From G965230065 sp965230065 (lineage in GTDB: Bacteria; Bacteroidota; Bacteroidia; Cytophagales; Cyclobacteriaceae), in NCBI GenBank assembly GCA_965230065.1, contig OZ245942.1, positions 5,456,001 to 5,520,000 on the forward strand: a stretch of DNA of 64,000 nucleotides. Direction: 5' to 3'. The number at the start of each line of letters is the position of its first letter. Position 1 is the first letter of the stretch. The notes beneath the pieces are model-generated. The model was given only the letters and a program-made list of their open reading frames with translations. It made no database searches and was not told the origin of the DNA. Positions 9,223-17,659 of this stretch are shown in pieces. The position numbers were made by a program, and so were the translations under genes.

Positions 9223-10035
9223 TTATACTGCTACCTGATTTTCCCGAAGGGCATCGTTTAAGGAAGTTTTCAGGTCTGTACTGGCTTTTCGTTTACCAAT
9301 TATCAAGGCACAGGGCACCTGGTATTCACCCGCAGGAAATTTTTTGGTATATGCACCCGGAATTACGACAGAACGCTCAGGAACATAGCCGGTGTAAGTT
9401 TTCGTTTCTTCCCCGGTCACGTCCAGTATTTTAGAGCTTGCCGTTAGCGTTACATTGGCGCCCAGCACAGCTTCCTTACCTATACGGACTCCTTCTACCA
9501 CAATACATCTTGAACCGATAAACGCACCATCTTCTACAATCACCGGAGCGGCCTGTACGGGTTCCAGTACACCGCCGATACCAACGCCCCCACTCAAATG
9601 TACATTTTTGCCTATTTGGGCACAACTACCTACGGTGGCCCAGGTGTCTACCATTGTCCCCGAATCCACATAAGCACCTATATTTACATAAGAAGGCATC
9701 ATAACCACTCCCTTATTGAGAAATGAACCGTATCGGGCAATGGCGTGAGGCACTACACGTACACCCAACTGCTCATAGCCGGATTTCAGCTTAATTTTAT
9801 CATGAAATTCAAAAGGGCCTACCTCAATGGTTTTCATTTTTTGCAGGGGAAAATATAATATTACGGCTTTTTTTATCCATTCATTTACGACCCACTCCCC
9901 ATCCTGTGGTTCAGCTACACGACGCGTGCCACTGTCAAGTTCATCTACCACCGTTTTTATAGCAATTTCTACTTCTTTTTCCTTTAACAGTTCTCGATTA
10001 TCCCAGGCTTTCTCAATAATTTCTTTAAATTCCAT
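9223..10035 (-). CDS. dapD: 2,3,4,5-tetrahydropyridine-2,6-dicarboxylate N-succinyltransferase
   Basis: 270 residues, matching DapD (about 270-275). It transfers succinyl from succinyl-CoA to tetrahydrodipicolinate, a step of the succinylase route to meso-diaminopimelate and lysine, so it supports both protein and peptidoglycan synthesis in the cytosol. The N-terminal 100 residues are helical; the middle is a left-handed parallel beta helix made of hexapeptide repeats (GVVMMPSYVNIGAYVDSGTM, VGSCAQIGKNVHLSGGVGIG, VIVEDGAFIGSRCIVVEGV, IGKEAVLGANVTL), and the C-terminal part ends with the CoA-site-like KKFPAGEYQVPCALIIGKR. It stands alone, divergent from the next gene with only 44 bases between start codons. 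Confidence 0.96.
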   Translation of the reverse strand: MEFKEIIEKAWDNRELLKEKEVEIAIKTVVDELDSGTRRVAEPQDGEWVVNEWIKKAVILYFPLQKMKTIEVGPFEFHDKIKLKSGYEQLGVRVVPHAIARYGSFLNKGVVMMPSYVNIGAYVDSGTMVDTWATVGSCAQIGKNVHLSGGVGIGGVLEPVQAAPVIVEDGAFIGSRCIVVEGVRIGKEAVLGANVTLTASSKILDVTGEETKTYTGYVPERSVVIPGAYTKKFPAGEYQVPCALIIGKRKASTDLKTSLNDALRENQVAV

Positions 10036-10079
10036 AATTTGCAGTGTATGATTCTCTACAGATTGATTAATAACAATTA

Positions 10080-11201
10080 ATGAATAAAAAACGACTGGTC
10101 ATTGCTTCTGTACTCAAACCAGTAGATGATACGCGAATGTACGAGAAGTTTTCGCTTTCAATGGCGAAAACAAATAAATATGAAATTAATATCATAGGTT
10201 TTTCTGCTAAAAAATGCCCTGTGCATCCAGATATTAAATTTTATCCACTCTTTTCATTTCAAAGGGTGTCTGTAAAAAGGTTTTTTGCACCTTTTCGTTT
10301 TTTTGGAGCATTGCTAAAAGTCAAGCCTGAATTGGTAATAATTACTACTTATGAACTGCTTTTACCCGCACTCTTTTATCGGTGGGCAAATAAAAGTAAA
10401 ATCATTTATGATATTCAGGAAAACTATGCGAAGAATGTAATCAACAATTTCGGGCTACCAGCGGTGATTAAGTTTATTTGGGCGAAACTTATCAGCTTTA
10501 TTGAAAGAATGACAAGCCGGTGGGTTGCCCATTTTCTTTTGGCAGAACAAGGTTATATAAAGGAGTTAAGTTTTATCGGTGAAAGATTTACGATAATAGA
10601 AAACAAAGCCTTATTAGCAGATAAACAACGAAAACCTTTTAAGAACAATACCGGGCTTAGGTTTATATATTCTGGTACCGTTACCAAAAATTATGGTATT
10701 TACCAGGCTATTCATTTATATCTTGATATACGAAAATATTTTGTAAACAGCTCATTACACATCATCGGGCACTTTCCGTATAAAGAGGATTACTTACTGA
10801 TTCAAAATATGGCTGAAAAGTATGCCGATATTATATTGGAAGGAAGCCTTGCTCCTATAGCGCATACAAAAATTATGAAAGCCATTGGCAAAGCGGATGT
10901 TGGAATTGTCAGTCATCAGCCTGTTCCCAGTATTGCAAACTGTTTTCCCACCCGGATTTATGAGTATATGGCCCATCAGCTTCCAATAATTTTACAAGAC
11001 CATCCATTATGGACTTCCTATTGCAAAAGATGGGGCAGTGCGATTGCGGTTGATTACAATAATTATGATGCTGAAAATATTGTGAGCCAACTGCGCAGTA
11101 AAGATTTCTACAAGCATGGTGTACCTGCAGATGTTTTTTGGGAAAATCAGGAAGAAACCAAATTCTTACAACTCATTCAAAAAATCACTAAGGTTAATTA
11201 G
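10080..11201 (+). CDS. Family 4-like glycosyltransferase
   Basis: 373 residues with the two-Rossmann GT-B layout. The N-terminal half carries a membrane-proximal amphipathic region (ALLKVKPELVIITTYELLLP, then IKFIWAKLISFIERMTSRW). The C-terminal half has the nucleotide-sugar-binding signs of GT4: LRFIYSGTVTKNYGIYQAI, HIIGHFPYK, ADVGIVSHQPVPS and PTRIYEYMAHQLPIILQDHP, where the conserved Glu/Tyr-Glu region sits. It probably adds a sugar to a lipid-linked or surface glycan on the cytosolic face. No other glycan genes flank it; it sits between dapD and surE and converges on surE with a 19-base gap. Donor and acceptor are unknown. Confidence 0.82.
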   Translation: MNKKRLVIASVLKPVDDTRMYEKFSLSMAKTNKYEINIIGFSAKKCPVHPDIKFYPLFSFQRVSVKRFFAPFRFFGALLKVKPELVIITTYELLLPALFYRWANKSKIIYDIQENYAKNVINNFGLPAVIKFIWAKLISFIERMTSRWVAHFLLAEQGYIKELSFIGERFTIIENKALLADKQRKPFKNNTGLRFIYSGTVTKNYGIYQAIHLYLDIRKYFVNSSLHIIGHFPYKEDYLLIQNMAEKYADIILEGSLAPIAHTKIMKAIGKADVGIVSHQPVPSIANCFPTRIYEYMAHQLPIILQDHPLWTSYCKRWGSAIAVDYNNYDAENIVSQLRSKDFYKHGVPADVFWENQEETKFLQLIQKITKVN

Positions 11202-11220
11202 TTGACTATCAGAGTTGACT

Positions 11221-11991
11221 TTACAAGTCCCACTCATTGATAACGGAAATAGCCTGATGGGCTGTCATATCGAATTGACAGGGAACCACTGAAATGTAAT
11301 TATTTGCAATGGCCCATTCATCGTTGTCTTCTCCTTTATCAAAATTTACGAAGTTACCGGCCAGCCAGAAGTACCGCCTGCCGTTTGGGTCGTAGCGCTG
11401 GTCAAATTCTTCCTGCCATTTGGCATGAGCCTGTCGGCAAATTTTCACCCCTTTTAATGCTTCATTTTGCCGGGGCGGAATATTTACGTTTAACGTAACC
11501 CCATACGGTAACCCTTTCTTTAGTACGTTTCCAGCTATTTTCCTAATGTATGAATCAGCATGTGAAAAGTCAGCATCAGCATCATAATCGCAAAGAGAAA
11601 AGCCCACAGAGGGGAACCCTTCCATCGCTGCCTCTACGGCAGCCGACATGGTACCCGAATACAAAATACTGATAGAAGTATTGCTTCCGTGGTTAATGCC
11701 ACTCACCACCAGGTCGGGTTTTCGCTCTTTCAATACATGGAATTTTGCCAGTTTGATGCAGTCAGCTGGCGTACCTGAGCATTCATAAGCCAGCACATCC
11801 TCACCGAAAATATCAGTTTGGTTAAGCCTGAGGGTATTACCTACCGTAATGGCATGTCCCATGCCTGATTGTGGACTGTCGGGTGCTACCACCACCACTT
11901 CGCCCAATTTTTTCATTATATTGATCAGTACTTTGATGCCTTTTGAAGTAATGCCATCATCATTTGATACCAGTATCAATGGCTTTGTCAT
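11221..11991 (-). CDS. surE: 5'-nucleotidase SurE
   Basis: 256 residues. SurE is a metal-dependent survival protein that removes phosphate from nucleoside 5'- and 3'-monophosphates and short polyphosphate in the cytosol. The metal site motif LVSNDDGI (7-14), the loop APDSPQSGMGHAIT and the second metal/phosphate motif SGINHGSNTSISILYSGTMSA are all intact, followed by the GFPSVGFSL strand and the C-terminal swapped hairpin region (NFVNFDKGEDNDEWAIANNYISVVP). The downstream gene on the same strand is a ribosomally unrelated TPR-free hypothetical protein read 25 bases further upstream; there is no pcm or nlpD neighbour as in Proteobacteria. Confidence 0.95.
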   Translation of the reverse strand: MTKPLILVSNDDGITSKGIKVLINIMKKLGEVVVVAPDSPQSGMGHAITVGNTLRLNQTDIFGEDVLAYECSGTPADCIKLAKFHVLKERKPDLVVSGINHGSNTSISILYSGTMSAAVEAAMEGFPSVGFSLCDYDADADFSHADSYIRKIAGNVLKKGLPYGVTLNVNIPPRQNEALKGVKICRQAHAKWQEEFDQRYDPNGRRYFWLAGNFVNFDKGEDNDEWAIANNYISVVPCQFDMTAHQAISVINEWDL

Positions 11992-12016
11992 GAATTGTTA
12001 TATTTTAAAAGAAAAA

Positions 12017-12637
12017 TCACGAATTGAGGAGAGAGTTATAATAAGCCGTAATCCTTACCAGATCGCGTTGGCGGTCGTAGCGTAGGCTGTTTTTCTTAAT
12101 GTATTGCTCCAGGTCGTCCTGGTTTTTCGTTAGAATGGAGTATAAATCTTCTTTCTTTTGCGTGTACCTGACAATTTCACCTTCCTTATCAAGAAAGTAG
12201 TATTCATAAACCAGGCGTAAACGGGAGGAATAGCGGCTTCCATAGTAATAATTAAATTGTGGAATATTTTCCTGTACAATGGCTTCGCGGCACAGTAATG
12301 TCAAAGTATTTTCGTACAATACTTCAAACAGCAGGGGAACCTTATAATTCGGACGTATGCGGTACGGCAACGCATAAAACTGCCGATACCTGTCAACAGT
12401 TTCATCAAATATTTCAAAATACAAAATTTTACGGGCACTGAATGTGTTGATTCGGTTATTCACATTAATCTGAACCGCATCGTTATCTAAATTATACTTA
12501 ATTTTTCCCCTTAGCACATCGCCCGATAGCAATACCATTTTACCTTCATGCCACAACTCTGACGGAAACTCCTGAGCCAGAGAGGCAGTAGTAAATACGA
12601 ATAAAATTATAGCTGGCAACAGAAGAAACTTTTTCAT
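12017..12637 (-). CDS. Exported protein of unknown function
   Basis: 206 residues. A Sec signal peptide (1-21, ending in SLAQ) indicates export. The mature part starts with FPSELWHEGKMVLLSGDVLRGKIKYNLDNDAVQI, a small beta-rich unit common in uncharacterised Bacteroidota envelope proteins, and ends in a charged helix-rich region (KKEDLYSILTKNQDDLEQYIKK) that may bind another protein. No enzyme motif seen. It lies 25 bases upstream of surE on the same strand and could be co-transcribed with it. I do not recognise a named family. Confidence 0.75.
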   Translation of the reverse strand: MKKFLLLPAIILFVFTTASLAQEFPSELWHEGKMVLLSGDVLRGKIKYNLDNDAVQINVNNRINTFSARKILYFEIFDETVDRYRQFYALPYRIRPNYKVPLLFEVLYENTLTLLCREAIVQENIPQFNYYYGSRYSSRLRLVYEYYFLDKEGEIVRYTQKKEDLYSILTKNQDDLEQYIKKNSLRYDRQRDLVRITAYYNSLLNS

Positions 12638-12740
12638 TTGGTTTTATTATTTTCTCTTGCACTTTATTTCAACACATACTATAACGATAATATTGGTAAA
12701 AAGTATAAAAATATCTGGCATGATAGTGCAGCGATACTAT

Positions 12741-13919
12741 TTAATGAACTATCTGAACATTCTCGATGATTTCCAGCCCATACCCTTCTATTCCAGCTCT
12801 TTTTTGGGGGTGGTTCGTAATCAGTCTTAGCTTTCTGGCACCCAGGTCCCTGAGAATTTGCGCTCCTACTCCAAAATCACGCTCGTCCATAGATGCACTT
12901 GGATTGCTTACATTATGATGATCGGGGTTTTTCAATTCCTCTACGATGTCATTCAAAGCAATTTGTTGCAACTTTTGGTTCATATATAAGATTACACCAT
13001 TACCCTCACGTTCAATCATTTCCATTGATTGCTTCAAAAACCCTCCATGTTCTGACATCACAGAGCCAAAAACATCAGTAAAAAGATTTGTTGCATGCAC
13101 TCGGGCCAAAACAGGCTGTTCAGGTGACCACTCTCCTTTTGTCAAGGCAAAGTGTACGTCACCATTTGTAACTTGTTTATATATAACCAACTCAAAATCT
13201 CCATAAGTAGTAGGGAAAGGAATTTTTACTTCACGGTGTATCAGTGTTTCCCGTTCCAGGCGATATTTGATGAGATCGTTAATTGAGACCAGTTTGAGCT
13301 GAAATTGGTCTGCTACTTTACGTAAATCAGGTAACCTGGCCATGGTACCGTCTTCGTTCATTATTTCTACCAGCACACCTGCCGGAGCAAGACCAGCCAG
13401 ACGGGGAAAATCAATAGCAGCTTCGGTATGTCCGGTTCTGCGAAGTACGCCACCCTCTTTTGCTTTTAAAGGGAAAATATGGCCCGGACGCCCCAATTCT
13501 TCAGGTTTAGTAGATGAATCGACCAAAGCCTTAATGGTTTTTGCCCTGTCACTTGCCGATATACCTGTAGTACACCCATGTCCGATCAGGTCGACAGAGA
13601 CAGTAAAAGGAGTGGCATGCAAGGATGTATTTTTTCCAACCATCAAATCCAACTGCAACGCTTCGCAGCGATTTTCTGTGAGTGGCGCACAAATGAGTCC
13701 CCGGCCATGCATAGCCATAAAATTGATAATATCAGGAGAGATATGCTCAGCTGCGCAGACAAAATCCCCTTCGTTTTCACGATTTTCATCATCTACAACA
13801 ATAATAACCCTTCCCTTTTTTATTTCCTGTATGGCATCGTGAATAGAATCTAGCATAAGTTCATCTTTTGCATGCAATTTTCTTGTTTTTAAATTGTAAA
13901 TCAAAATTGTATTTAACAT
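12741..13919 (-). CDS. ribBA: 3,4-dihydroxy-2-butanone-4-phosphate synthase with degenerate GTP cyclohydrolase II domain (RibBA-type)
   Basis: 392 residues; a riboflavin-pathway protein of RibBA layout. The N-terminal half (about 22-225) has every DHBP synthase motif: DDENRENEGDF (43-53), HATPFTVSVD (101-110), TTGISASDRAKT (117-128) and GHTEAAIDFPRLAGLAPAGV (163-182), so it should make dihydroxybutanone phosphate from ribulose 5-phosphate. The C-terminal half aligns with GTP cyclohydrolase II (ARVHATNLFTDVFGS, DFGVGAQILRDLGARKLRLI) but the three zinc cysteines are replaced by Asn278, Ser289 and His291, and the catalytic RQEGRGIGL block reads NQKLQQIAL (314-322). I infer no cyclohydrolase activity. 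Residues 1-21 may be untranslated; Met22 is a good alternative start. Confidence 0.93.
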   Translation of the reverse strand: MLNTILIYNLKTRKLHAKDELMLDSIHDAIQEIKKGRVIIVVDDENRENEGDFVCAAEHISPDIINFMAMHGRGLICAPLTENRCEALQLDLMVGKNTSLHATPFTVSVDLIGHGCTTGISASDRAKTIKALVDSSTKPEELGRPGHIFPLKAKEGGVLRRTGHTEAAIDFPRLAGLAPAGVLVEIMNEDGTMARLPDLRKVADQFQLKLVSINDLIKYRLERETLIHREVKIPFPTTYGDFELVIYKQVTNGDVHFALTKGEWSPEQPVLARVHATNLFTDVFGSVMSEHGGFLKQSMEMIEREGNGVILYMNQKLQQIALNDIVEELKNPDHHNVSNPSASMDERDFGVGAQILRDLGARKLRLITNHPQKRAGIEGYGLEIIENVQIVH

Positions 13920-13990
13920 AATATTAGTTACAAAACAATTGGTTATACCGTGAGATATACCTACAATGATTTTTTCAAGAACAATTCTTT

Positions 13991-14443
13991 CTACTTTCCT
14001 AATCTGTCATCAAAAGTAAATGGTGTGTTATGCAAAATACGGACATATTTAAAACTAGGGTGCAGAGGATTTATCAAGTAATTATAATCTCCTCGTACTA
14101 CGGCAGATGGCACTTTCATGACCAAATTCTTTTCTTCCCTAACAAAATCATCCCCTATTCTACGTGTAAGAGCCCTGTGAGGAAATTGCGCCCAGTCTTC
14201 GGGTAATTTTCCTGGTTCCTCAATATTGGTATTGCCCGGGAAGCTAATCGTAACCAATACCAGGTCTTTTGGTTTGTAGGCAAGGTCTACCCGCACCGCC
14301 AGTTCCATGGCAGCAAGGGCTCTGCTCTCTGCTGTGTATAACAGAGCAATACCTTTGCTATTCCACCTCCCCCCTACCATGCGGGCTCCTGTACCGGAAA
14401 GGTCTTCAGCGTACCGACGTCGTGAAATCCGGTATACATTCAT
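13991..14443 (-). CDS. RES-domain toxin of a RES/Xre toxin-antitoxin pair
   Basis: 150 residues, nearly all RES domain. The conserved block GARMVGGRWNSKG, then LLYTAESRALAAMELAVRV, carries the Arg, Glu and Ser residues that name the family. Studied RES toxins (MbcT, ParT, Res of Photorhabdus or Pseudomonas) use NAD+: they degrade it or ADP-ribosylate a target, and so arrest growth. The gene overlaps the antitoxin gene by 4 bases (ATGA), the usual order antitoxin then toxin, and should be transcribed from the promoter in front of the antitoxin. Domain appears full length with no frameshift, so probably active. Confidence 0.93.
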   Translation of the reverse strand: MNVYRISRRRYAEDLSGTGARMVGGRWNSKGIALLYTAESRALAAMELAVRVDLAYKPKDLVLVTISFPGNTNIEEPGKLPEDWAQFPHRALTRRIGDDFVREEKNLVMKVPSAVVRGDYNYLINPLHPSFKYVRILHNTPFTFDDRLGK

Positions 14444-14847
14444 GCCAATACGCCGTGTTCAATACGAATGAGTTCATCCATAAGCATAAGTATACCGAAC
14501 ACTGTATCTAATAACACTTTGGGCCTGTCACCTCCCAGTGCTACATTGGGTGTGTCCATCCAGGCGATAAAGTTATCCCGATCACCAAATACATCAAATC
14601 CTTTGGCATATAGGCGGGCAATAGACAAGGCTTTTTCAGAAATACTCGGCTTCAACAGTTTGGCACCCCGATAGTTCTGTAAAGTGCGCGAAGTAATGTG
14701 CAGGTACCCTGACAGCTCGTCGGTATCAAGTCCCGTAAACTGCCGGAGCTTCGTGAGATCGGCTTTGGTAATACCATGTCTCGACAAGGCAATCAAATCA
14801 TGATCGTCAGATGCCTGAGAATACTCTAAAATTTCGGCTAAATGCAT
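14440..14847 (-). CDS. Xre/MbcA/ParS-type antitoxin
   Basis: 135 residues. The N-terminal part (about 18-70) is an Xre-like helix-turn-helix (HGITKADLTKLRQFTGLDTD, ELSGYLHITSRTLQNYRG) and the C-terminal part (about 75-133) is the DUF2384/MbcA-ParS toxin-binding domain (LYAKGFDVFGDRDNFIAWMD, then PNVALGGDRPKVLLDTVFGI). It should neutralise the adjacent RES toxin by binding its active site and repress the pair's promoter. An 11-bp perfect inverted repeat begins 6 bases upstream of the start codon and is the likely operator. Confidence 0.93.
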   Translation of the reverse strand: MHLAEILEYSQASDDHDLIALSRHGITKADLTKLRQFTGLDTDELSGYLHITSRTLQNYRGAKLLKPSISEKALSIARLYAKGFDVFGDRDNFIAWMDTPNVALGGDRPKVLLDTVFGILMLMDELIRIEHGVLA

Positions 14848-14852
14848 ATAAA

Positions 14853-14885
14853 AGAAATTTTTCCATAATTATACGAAAAATTTCT
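14853..14885 (-). promoter_or_regulatory. Palindromic operator of the RES/Xre toxin-antitoxin operon
   Basis: AGAAATTTTTC (14853-14863) and GAAAAATTTCT (14875-14885) are perfect inverted 11-mers separated by 11 bases, so the arm centres lie 22 bp apart, two turns of DNA. The site sits 6 bases ahead of the antitoxin ATG and contains a TATAAT-like stretch between the arms on the minus strand. Binding by a dimer or tetramer of the Xre antitoxin would block transcription. The palindrome is seen; its use as operator is inferred. Confidence 0.72.
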
Positions 14886-14990
14886 AAAAAAGCTCACTGA
14901 ATGCATTACTTTAACCAAAAAAAACTGAACTATTTCCTTCTTTTACGAGAAAAGTATTATGTTTATCGTCTCATAGTAAAATAATCCCAG

Positions 14991-16295
14991 ATGAAAAAAA
15001 CAAATACGCAAACCCGAAGAAAATTTCTAAAGCAGTCTGCTGCTTTTTCAGCTTTTACCATTGTTCCCCGCTTTGTTTTAGGAGGACAAAACTATGTGCC
15101 GCCTTCTGATAAAATTACCCTGGGCCTGATTGGCACAGGCAAGCAAAGTAAAGGCTTACTCCGTTTTTTTCTGGATACAGGCCAGGCACAATATGTAGCA
15201 GCCAGTGATGTATATGAAGCAAAATTAGCACAATTCGTACAACTCGATAAAGCTTACCATACTGAAAAATTAGGAAAAACCAGTTATAAAGGTTGTGATG
15301 CTTATCCTGACTTTATAGAAATGCTGGAACGTGACGACATAGATGCTGTCGTTATTGCTACGCCGGATCACTGGCATGCCGGGCAGGCGATTAAGGCTGC
15401 CGAGGCCGGTAAAGATATTTACTGTGAAAAACCTTTGGCACTGACCATACCGGAAGGACGGGCCATGGTAGAGGCTACCCGCAAATATAACCGGGTGTTT
15501 CAAACAGGCAGTATGCAACGCTCATGGCCTGAGTTCCGGCAGGCGGCTAATTTGGTACGCAATGGCTACATCGGAGATATAAAAATGGTAAAAGTAAATG
15601 TGGGAGGCCCTCCGGTGCCTTACCAATTACCGAAAGAACCCCTGGCCCGTGGCTTAAACTGGGAAGGCTGGCTTGGTCCCAATATGCCCGTACACTACAA
15701 TAGCATTTTAGCCCCTCCGGTTACGCTGGATATTTTCCCGGACTGGCGAAAATATAAAGAATTTGGTGGCGGTGGTATGACAGACTGGGGCGCCCACATG
15801 TTTGATATTGCGCAATGGGCACTGGATATGGATGACAGTGGCCCGGTAGAAATTATTCCTCCGGATGGAAAAGAATACCAACACCTCACCTACCGGTATG
15901 CCAATGGCATTACCATGACGCATGAAAACTATAAGCCCGGTAATAGTGTATTGTTCATTGGTACTGAAGGGGAAATAGATGTGCGCAGACGTGACATTGA
16001 AACGACACCCGCTTCGTTGGCCACGAAAAAGATGACGTCGGCCGAAGAAAAAGTATATCACAGTGAAAATCATTATATTGATTTCCTGGATGCTATTCGC
16101 AATCGTACCAAACCTATTTGCGATGTTGAAACCGGACACCGTACGGCCAGCGTGTGTACATTGGGCAATATCGCTTACGAGCTAAAAAGGCCCTTGCAGT
16201 GGGATCCTAATACCGAAAAATTTACCAATAACGAGAAAGCTAATGCAATGCTAACCCGCCCGATGCAACAGGAGTGGTCTGCATTGCTACATTAA
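14991..16295 (+). CDS. Tat-exported Gfo/Idh/MocA family oxidoreductase
   Basis: 434 residues. The N-terminus has a twin-arginine signal (TRRKFLKQ, Arg9-Arg10) and a hydrophobic stretch to about residue 31, so the enzyme is folded with its cofactor and sent to the periplasm. The NAD(P) fold follows (TLGLIGTGKQSKG), with IDAVVIATPDHWHAGQ and the catalytic-lysine motif YCEKPLALT. The C-terminal substrate domain has GGGGMTDWGAHMFDIAQWAL. Members act on sugars or sugar derivatives in many polysaccharide-degrading Bacteroidota, where secreted copies are frequent. Substrate unknown. Its stop codon overlaps, in opposite direction, the stop codon of xseA. Confidence 0.9.
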   Translation: MKKTNTQTRRKFLKQSAAFSAFTIVPRFVLGGQNYVPPSDKITLGLIGTGKQSKGLLRFFLDTGQAQYVAASDVYEAKLAQFVQLDKAYHTEKLGKTSYKGCDAYPDFIEMLERDDIDAVVIATPDHWHAGQAIKAAEAGKDIYCEKPLALTIPEGRAMVEATRKYNRVFQTGSMQRSWPEFRQAANLVRNGYIGDIKMVKVNVGGPPVPYQLPKEPLARGLNWEGWLGPNMPVHYNSILAPPVTLDIFPDWRKYKEFGGGGMTDWGAHMFDIAQWALDMDDSGPVEIIPPDGKEYQHLTYRYANGITMTHENYKPGNSVLFIGTEGEIDVRRRDIETTPASLATKKMTSAEEKVYHSENHYIDFLDAIRNRTKPICDVETGHRTASVCTLGNIAYELKRPLQWDPNTEKFTNNEKANAMLTRPMQQEWSALLH

Positions 16296-17602
16296 TTATC
16301 TTTATTTACAATTTTACTGGTAAATTTCCGATTGTGCGTGCGCGTGGTAACCGTGTCCCCTGCTTTTGTACGCGTCTTTTTCGTAAGGGGGACTCCATTC
16401 ACATAAGTAATGGTATAGCCACGTTTTAATACTTTTTCAGGGTGAAGCAGGTCTAAGTTTTTCTCTAGATAACTCAACTTATTTTTCTGATTATCAAGCG
16501 TTTGTGCAGGAATCCTATAGAGTTTATCTTCAAGCTTTGCAAGTCTTTCTTTACCTGTACTGCATTGTGTTTTAGTAGCATACTCTAACTGACTTGAAAT
16601 TTGAGAAACCGTTTGTTTTGCCTGATGAAGCATGTTTTTGGAAAGATACCGTAATTGCTGTCCCATACTTTCCAAACGGAAATTCTCTTCGTACAAAACG
16701 GTGGAAACGGCACGGTTTATTTGCTCCAAATTTGTTTGTAATGACTCCTCAAAGCTGAGCATGCCTGTGATGAGAAATTCTGCAACAGCTGTGGGTGTTT
16801 TCATTTTGGTATGTGCTACCACATCGGCAAGCGTTTCGTCCCGCTCATGCCCAATGCCGGTAATGACTGGTAACGGAAACTGGGCAATGTGTGCTGCCAC
16901 ATCATAGGTATCGAAGCAATCTAAATCTACCTGCGCACCTCCCCCTCTGATGATGACCAGGGCATCATAATTTTTCCCGTTTTCCCAGGCCTGATACACC
17001 CGGTACATAGCCCCAACAATGCTATCTTTTGCTTCTGTACCCTGCATCAAAGACTGGTATAGTTGTATATTGAATGCATATCCATAGCGGTTTGTGGAAA
17101 GTTGGTTGATAAAATCCCCATACCCGGCTGCCGTAGGCGAACTGATGATGGCAATGCTTTGTGGAACCAATGGCAACATTAAGTTTTTATTCATATCAAT
17201 TACACCCTCATCCGACAATTGTTGTAGAATCTCATGCTTCTTTCTAGCTCTTTCTCCTAAAGTGTAATTGGCATCAATATCCTTAATATTCAAACTGATA
17301 CCATACGCTGCATGAAATTGCACCTCAACATTGGCCAGTATTTGCATGCCGGGTTTTAATGCCTGCCCCGTAATCGCTTCAAACCATCCAGCGATTTTTC
17401 GGTAGGTGTATGACCAGATGGTTCCCCGCATTTTAGCAATCAGCTTTTCATCGTTTTTCTCAATAAGATCAAGGTAACAATGGCCGGAGCGGTTGGTCCT
17501 TAACTCACCAATTTCTGCCACTACCCAATACGTAGGTTCCGTGTGTACTTCCAGTGTTTCTTTAATAATACTATTTAGCTCAAATAGTGTAAGATGCCCC
17601 AT
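16292..17602 (-). CDS. xseA: Exodeoxyribonuclease VII large subunit
   Basis: 436 residues from the ATG at 17602. Exo VII degrades single-stranded DNA from both ends to oligonucleotides and works with many XseB subunits; it aids mismatch repair and clears toxic ssDNA. The N-terminal OB-fold (about 1-100: LTLFELNSIIKETLE, YWVVAEIGELRTNRSGHCYL) is followed by the catalytic domain with IAIISSPTAAGYGDF, ALVIIRGGGAQVDLDCFD and PVITGIGHERDETLADVVAH, then long coiled-coil helices and a C-terminal KRGYTITYVNG segment. The reading frame stays open for another 55 codons upstream, but that extension runs antisense through the next gene and has no homologous character, so 17602 is chosen. xseB is not in the window. 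Confidence 0.94.
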   Translation of the reverse strand: MGHLTLFELNSIIKETLEVHTEPTYWVVAEIGELRTNRSGHCYLDLIEKNDEKLIAKMRGTIWSYTYRKIAGWFEAITGQALKPGMQILANVEVQFHAAYGISLNIKDIDANYTLGERARKKHEILQQLSDEGVIDMNKNLMLPLVPQSIAIISSPTAAGYGDFINQLSTNRYGYAFNIQLYQSLMQGTEAKDSIVGAMYRVYQAWENGKNYDALVIIRGGGAQVDLDCFDTYDVAAHIAQFPLPVITGIGHERDETLADVVAHTKMKTPTAVAEFLITGMLSFEESLQTNLEQINRAVSTVLYEENFRLESMGQQLRYLSKNMLHQAKQTVSQISSQLEYATKTQCSTGKERLAKLEDKLYRIPAQTLDNQKNKLSYLEKNLDLLHPEKVLKRGYTITYVNGVPLTKKTRTKAGDTVTTRTHNRKFTSKIVNKDN

Positions 17603-17659
17603 TTGATGGTATTTATTTGAAAAATTTGTATATTCTGACCGCCTCAAAAAACTACTACC

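Noticed and set aside
13342..13842. 166-codon open frame antisense to ribBA
   Set aside because: Shadow of a conserved coding region; low-complexity composition and no start context.
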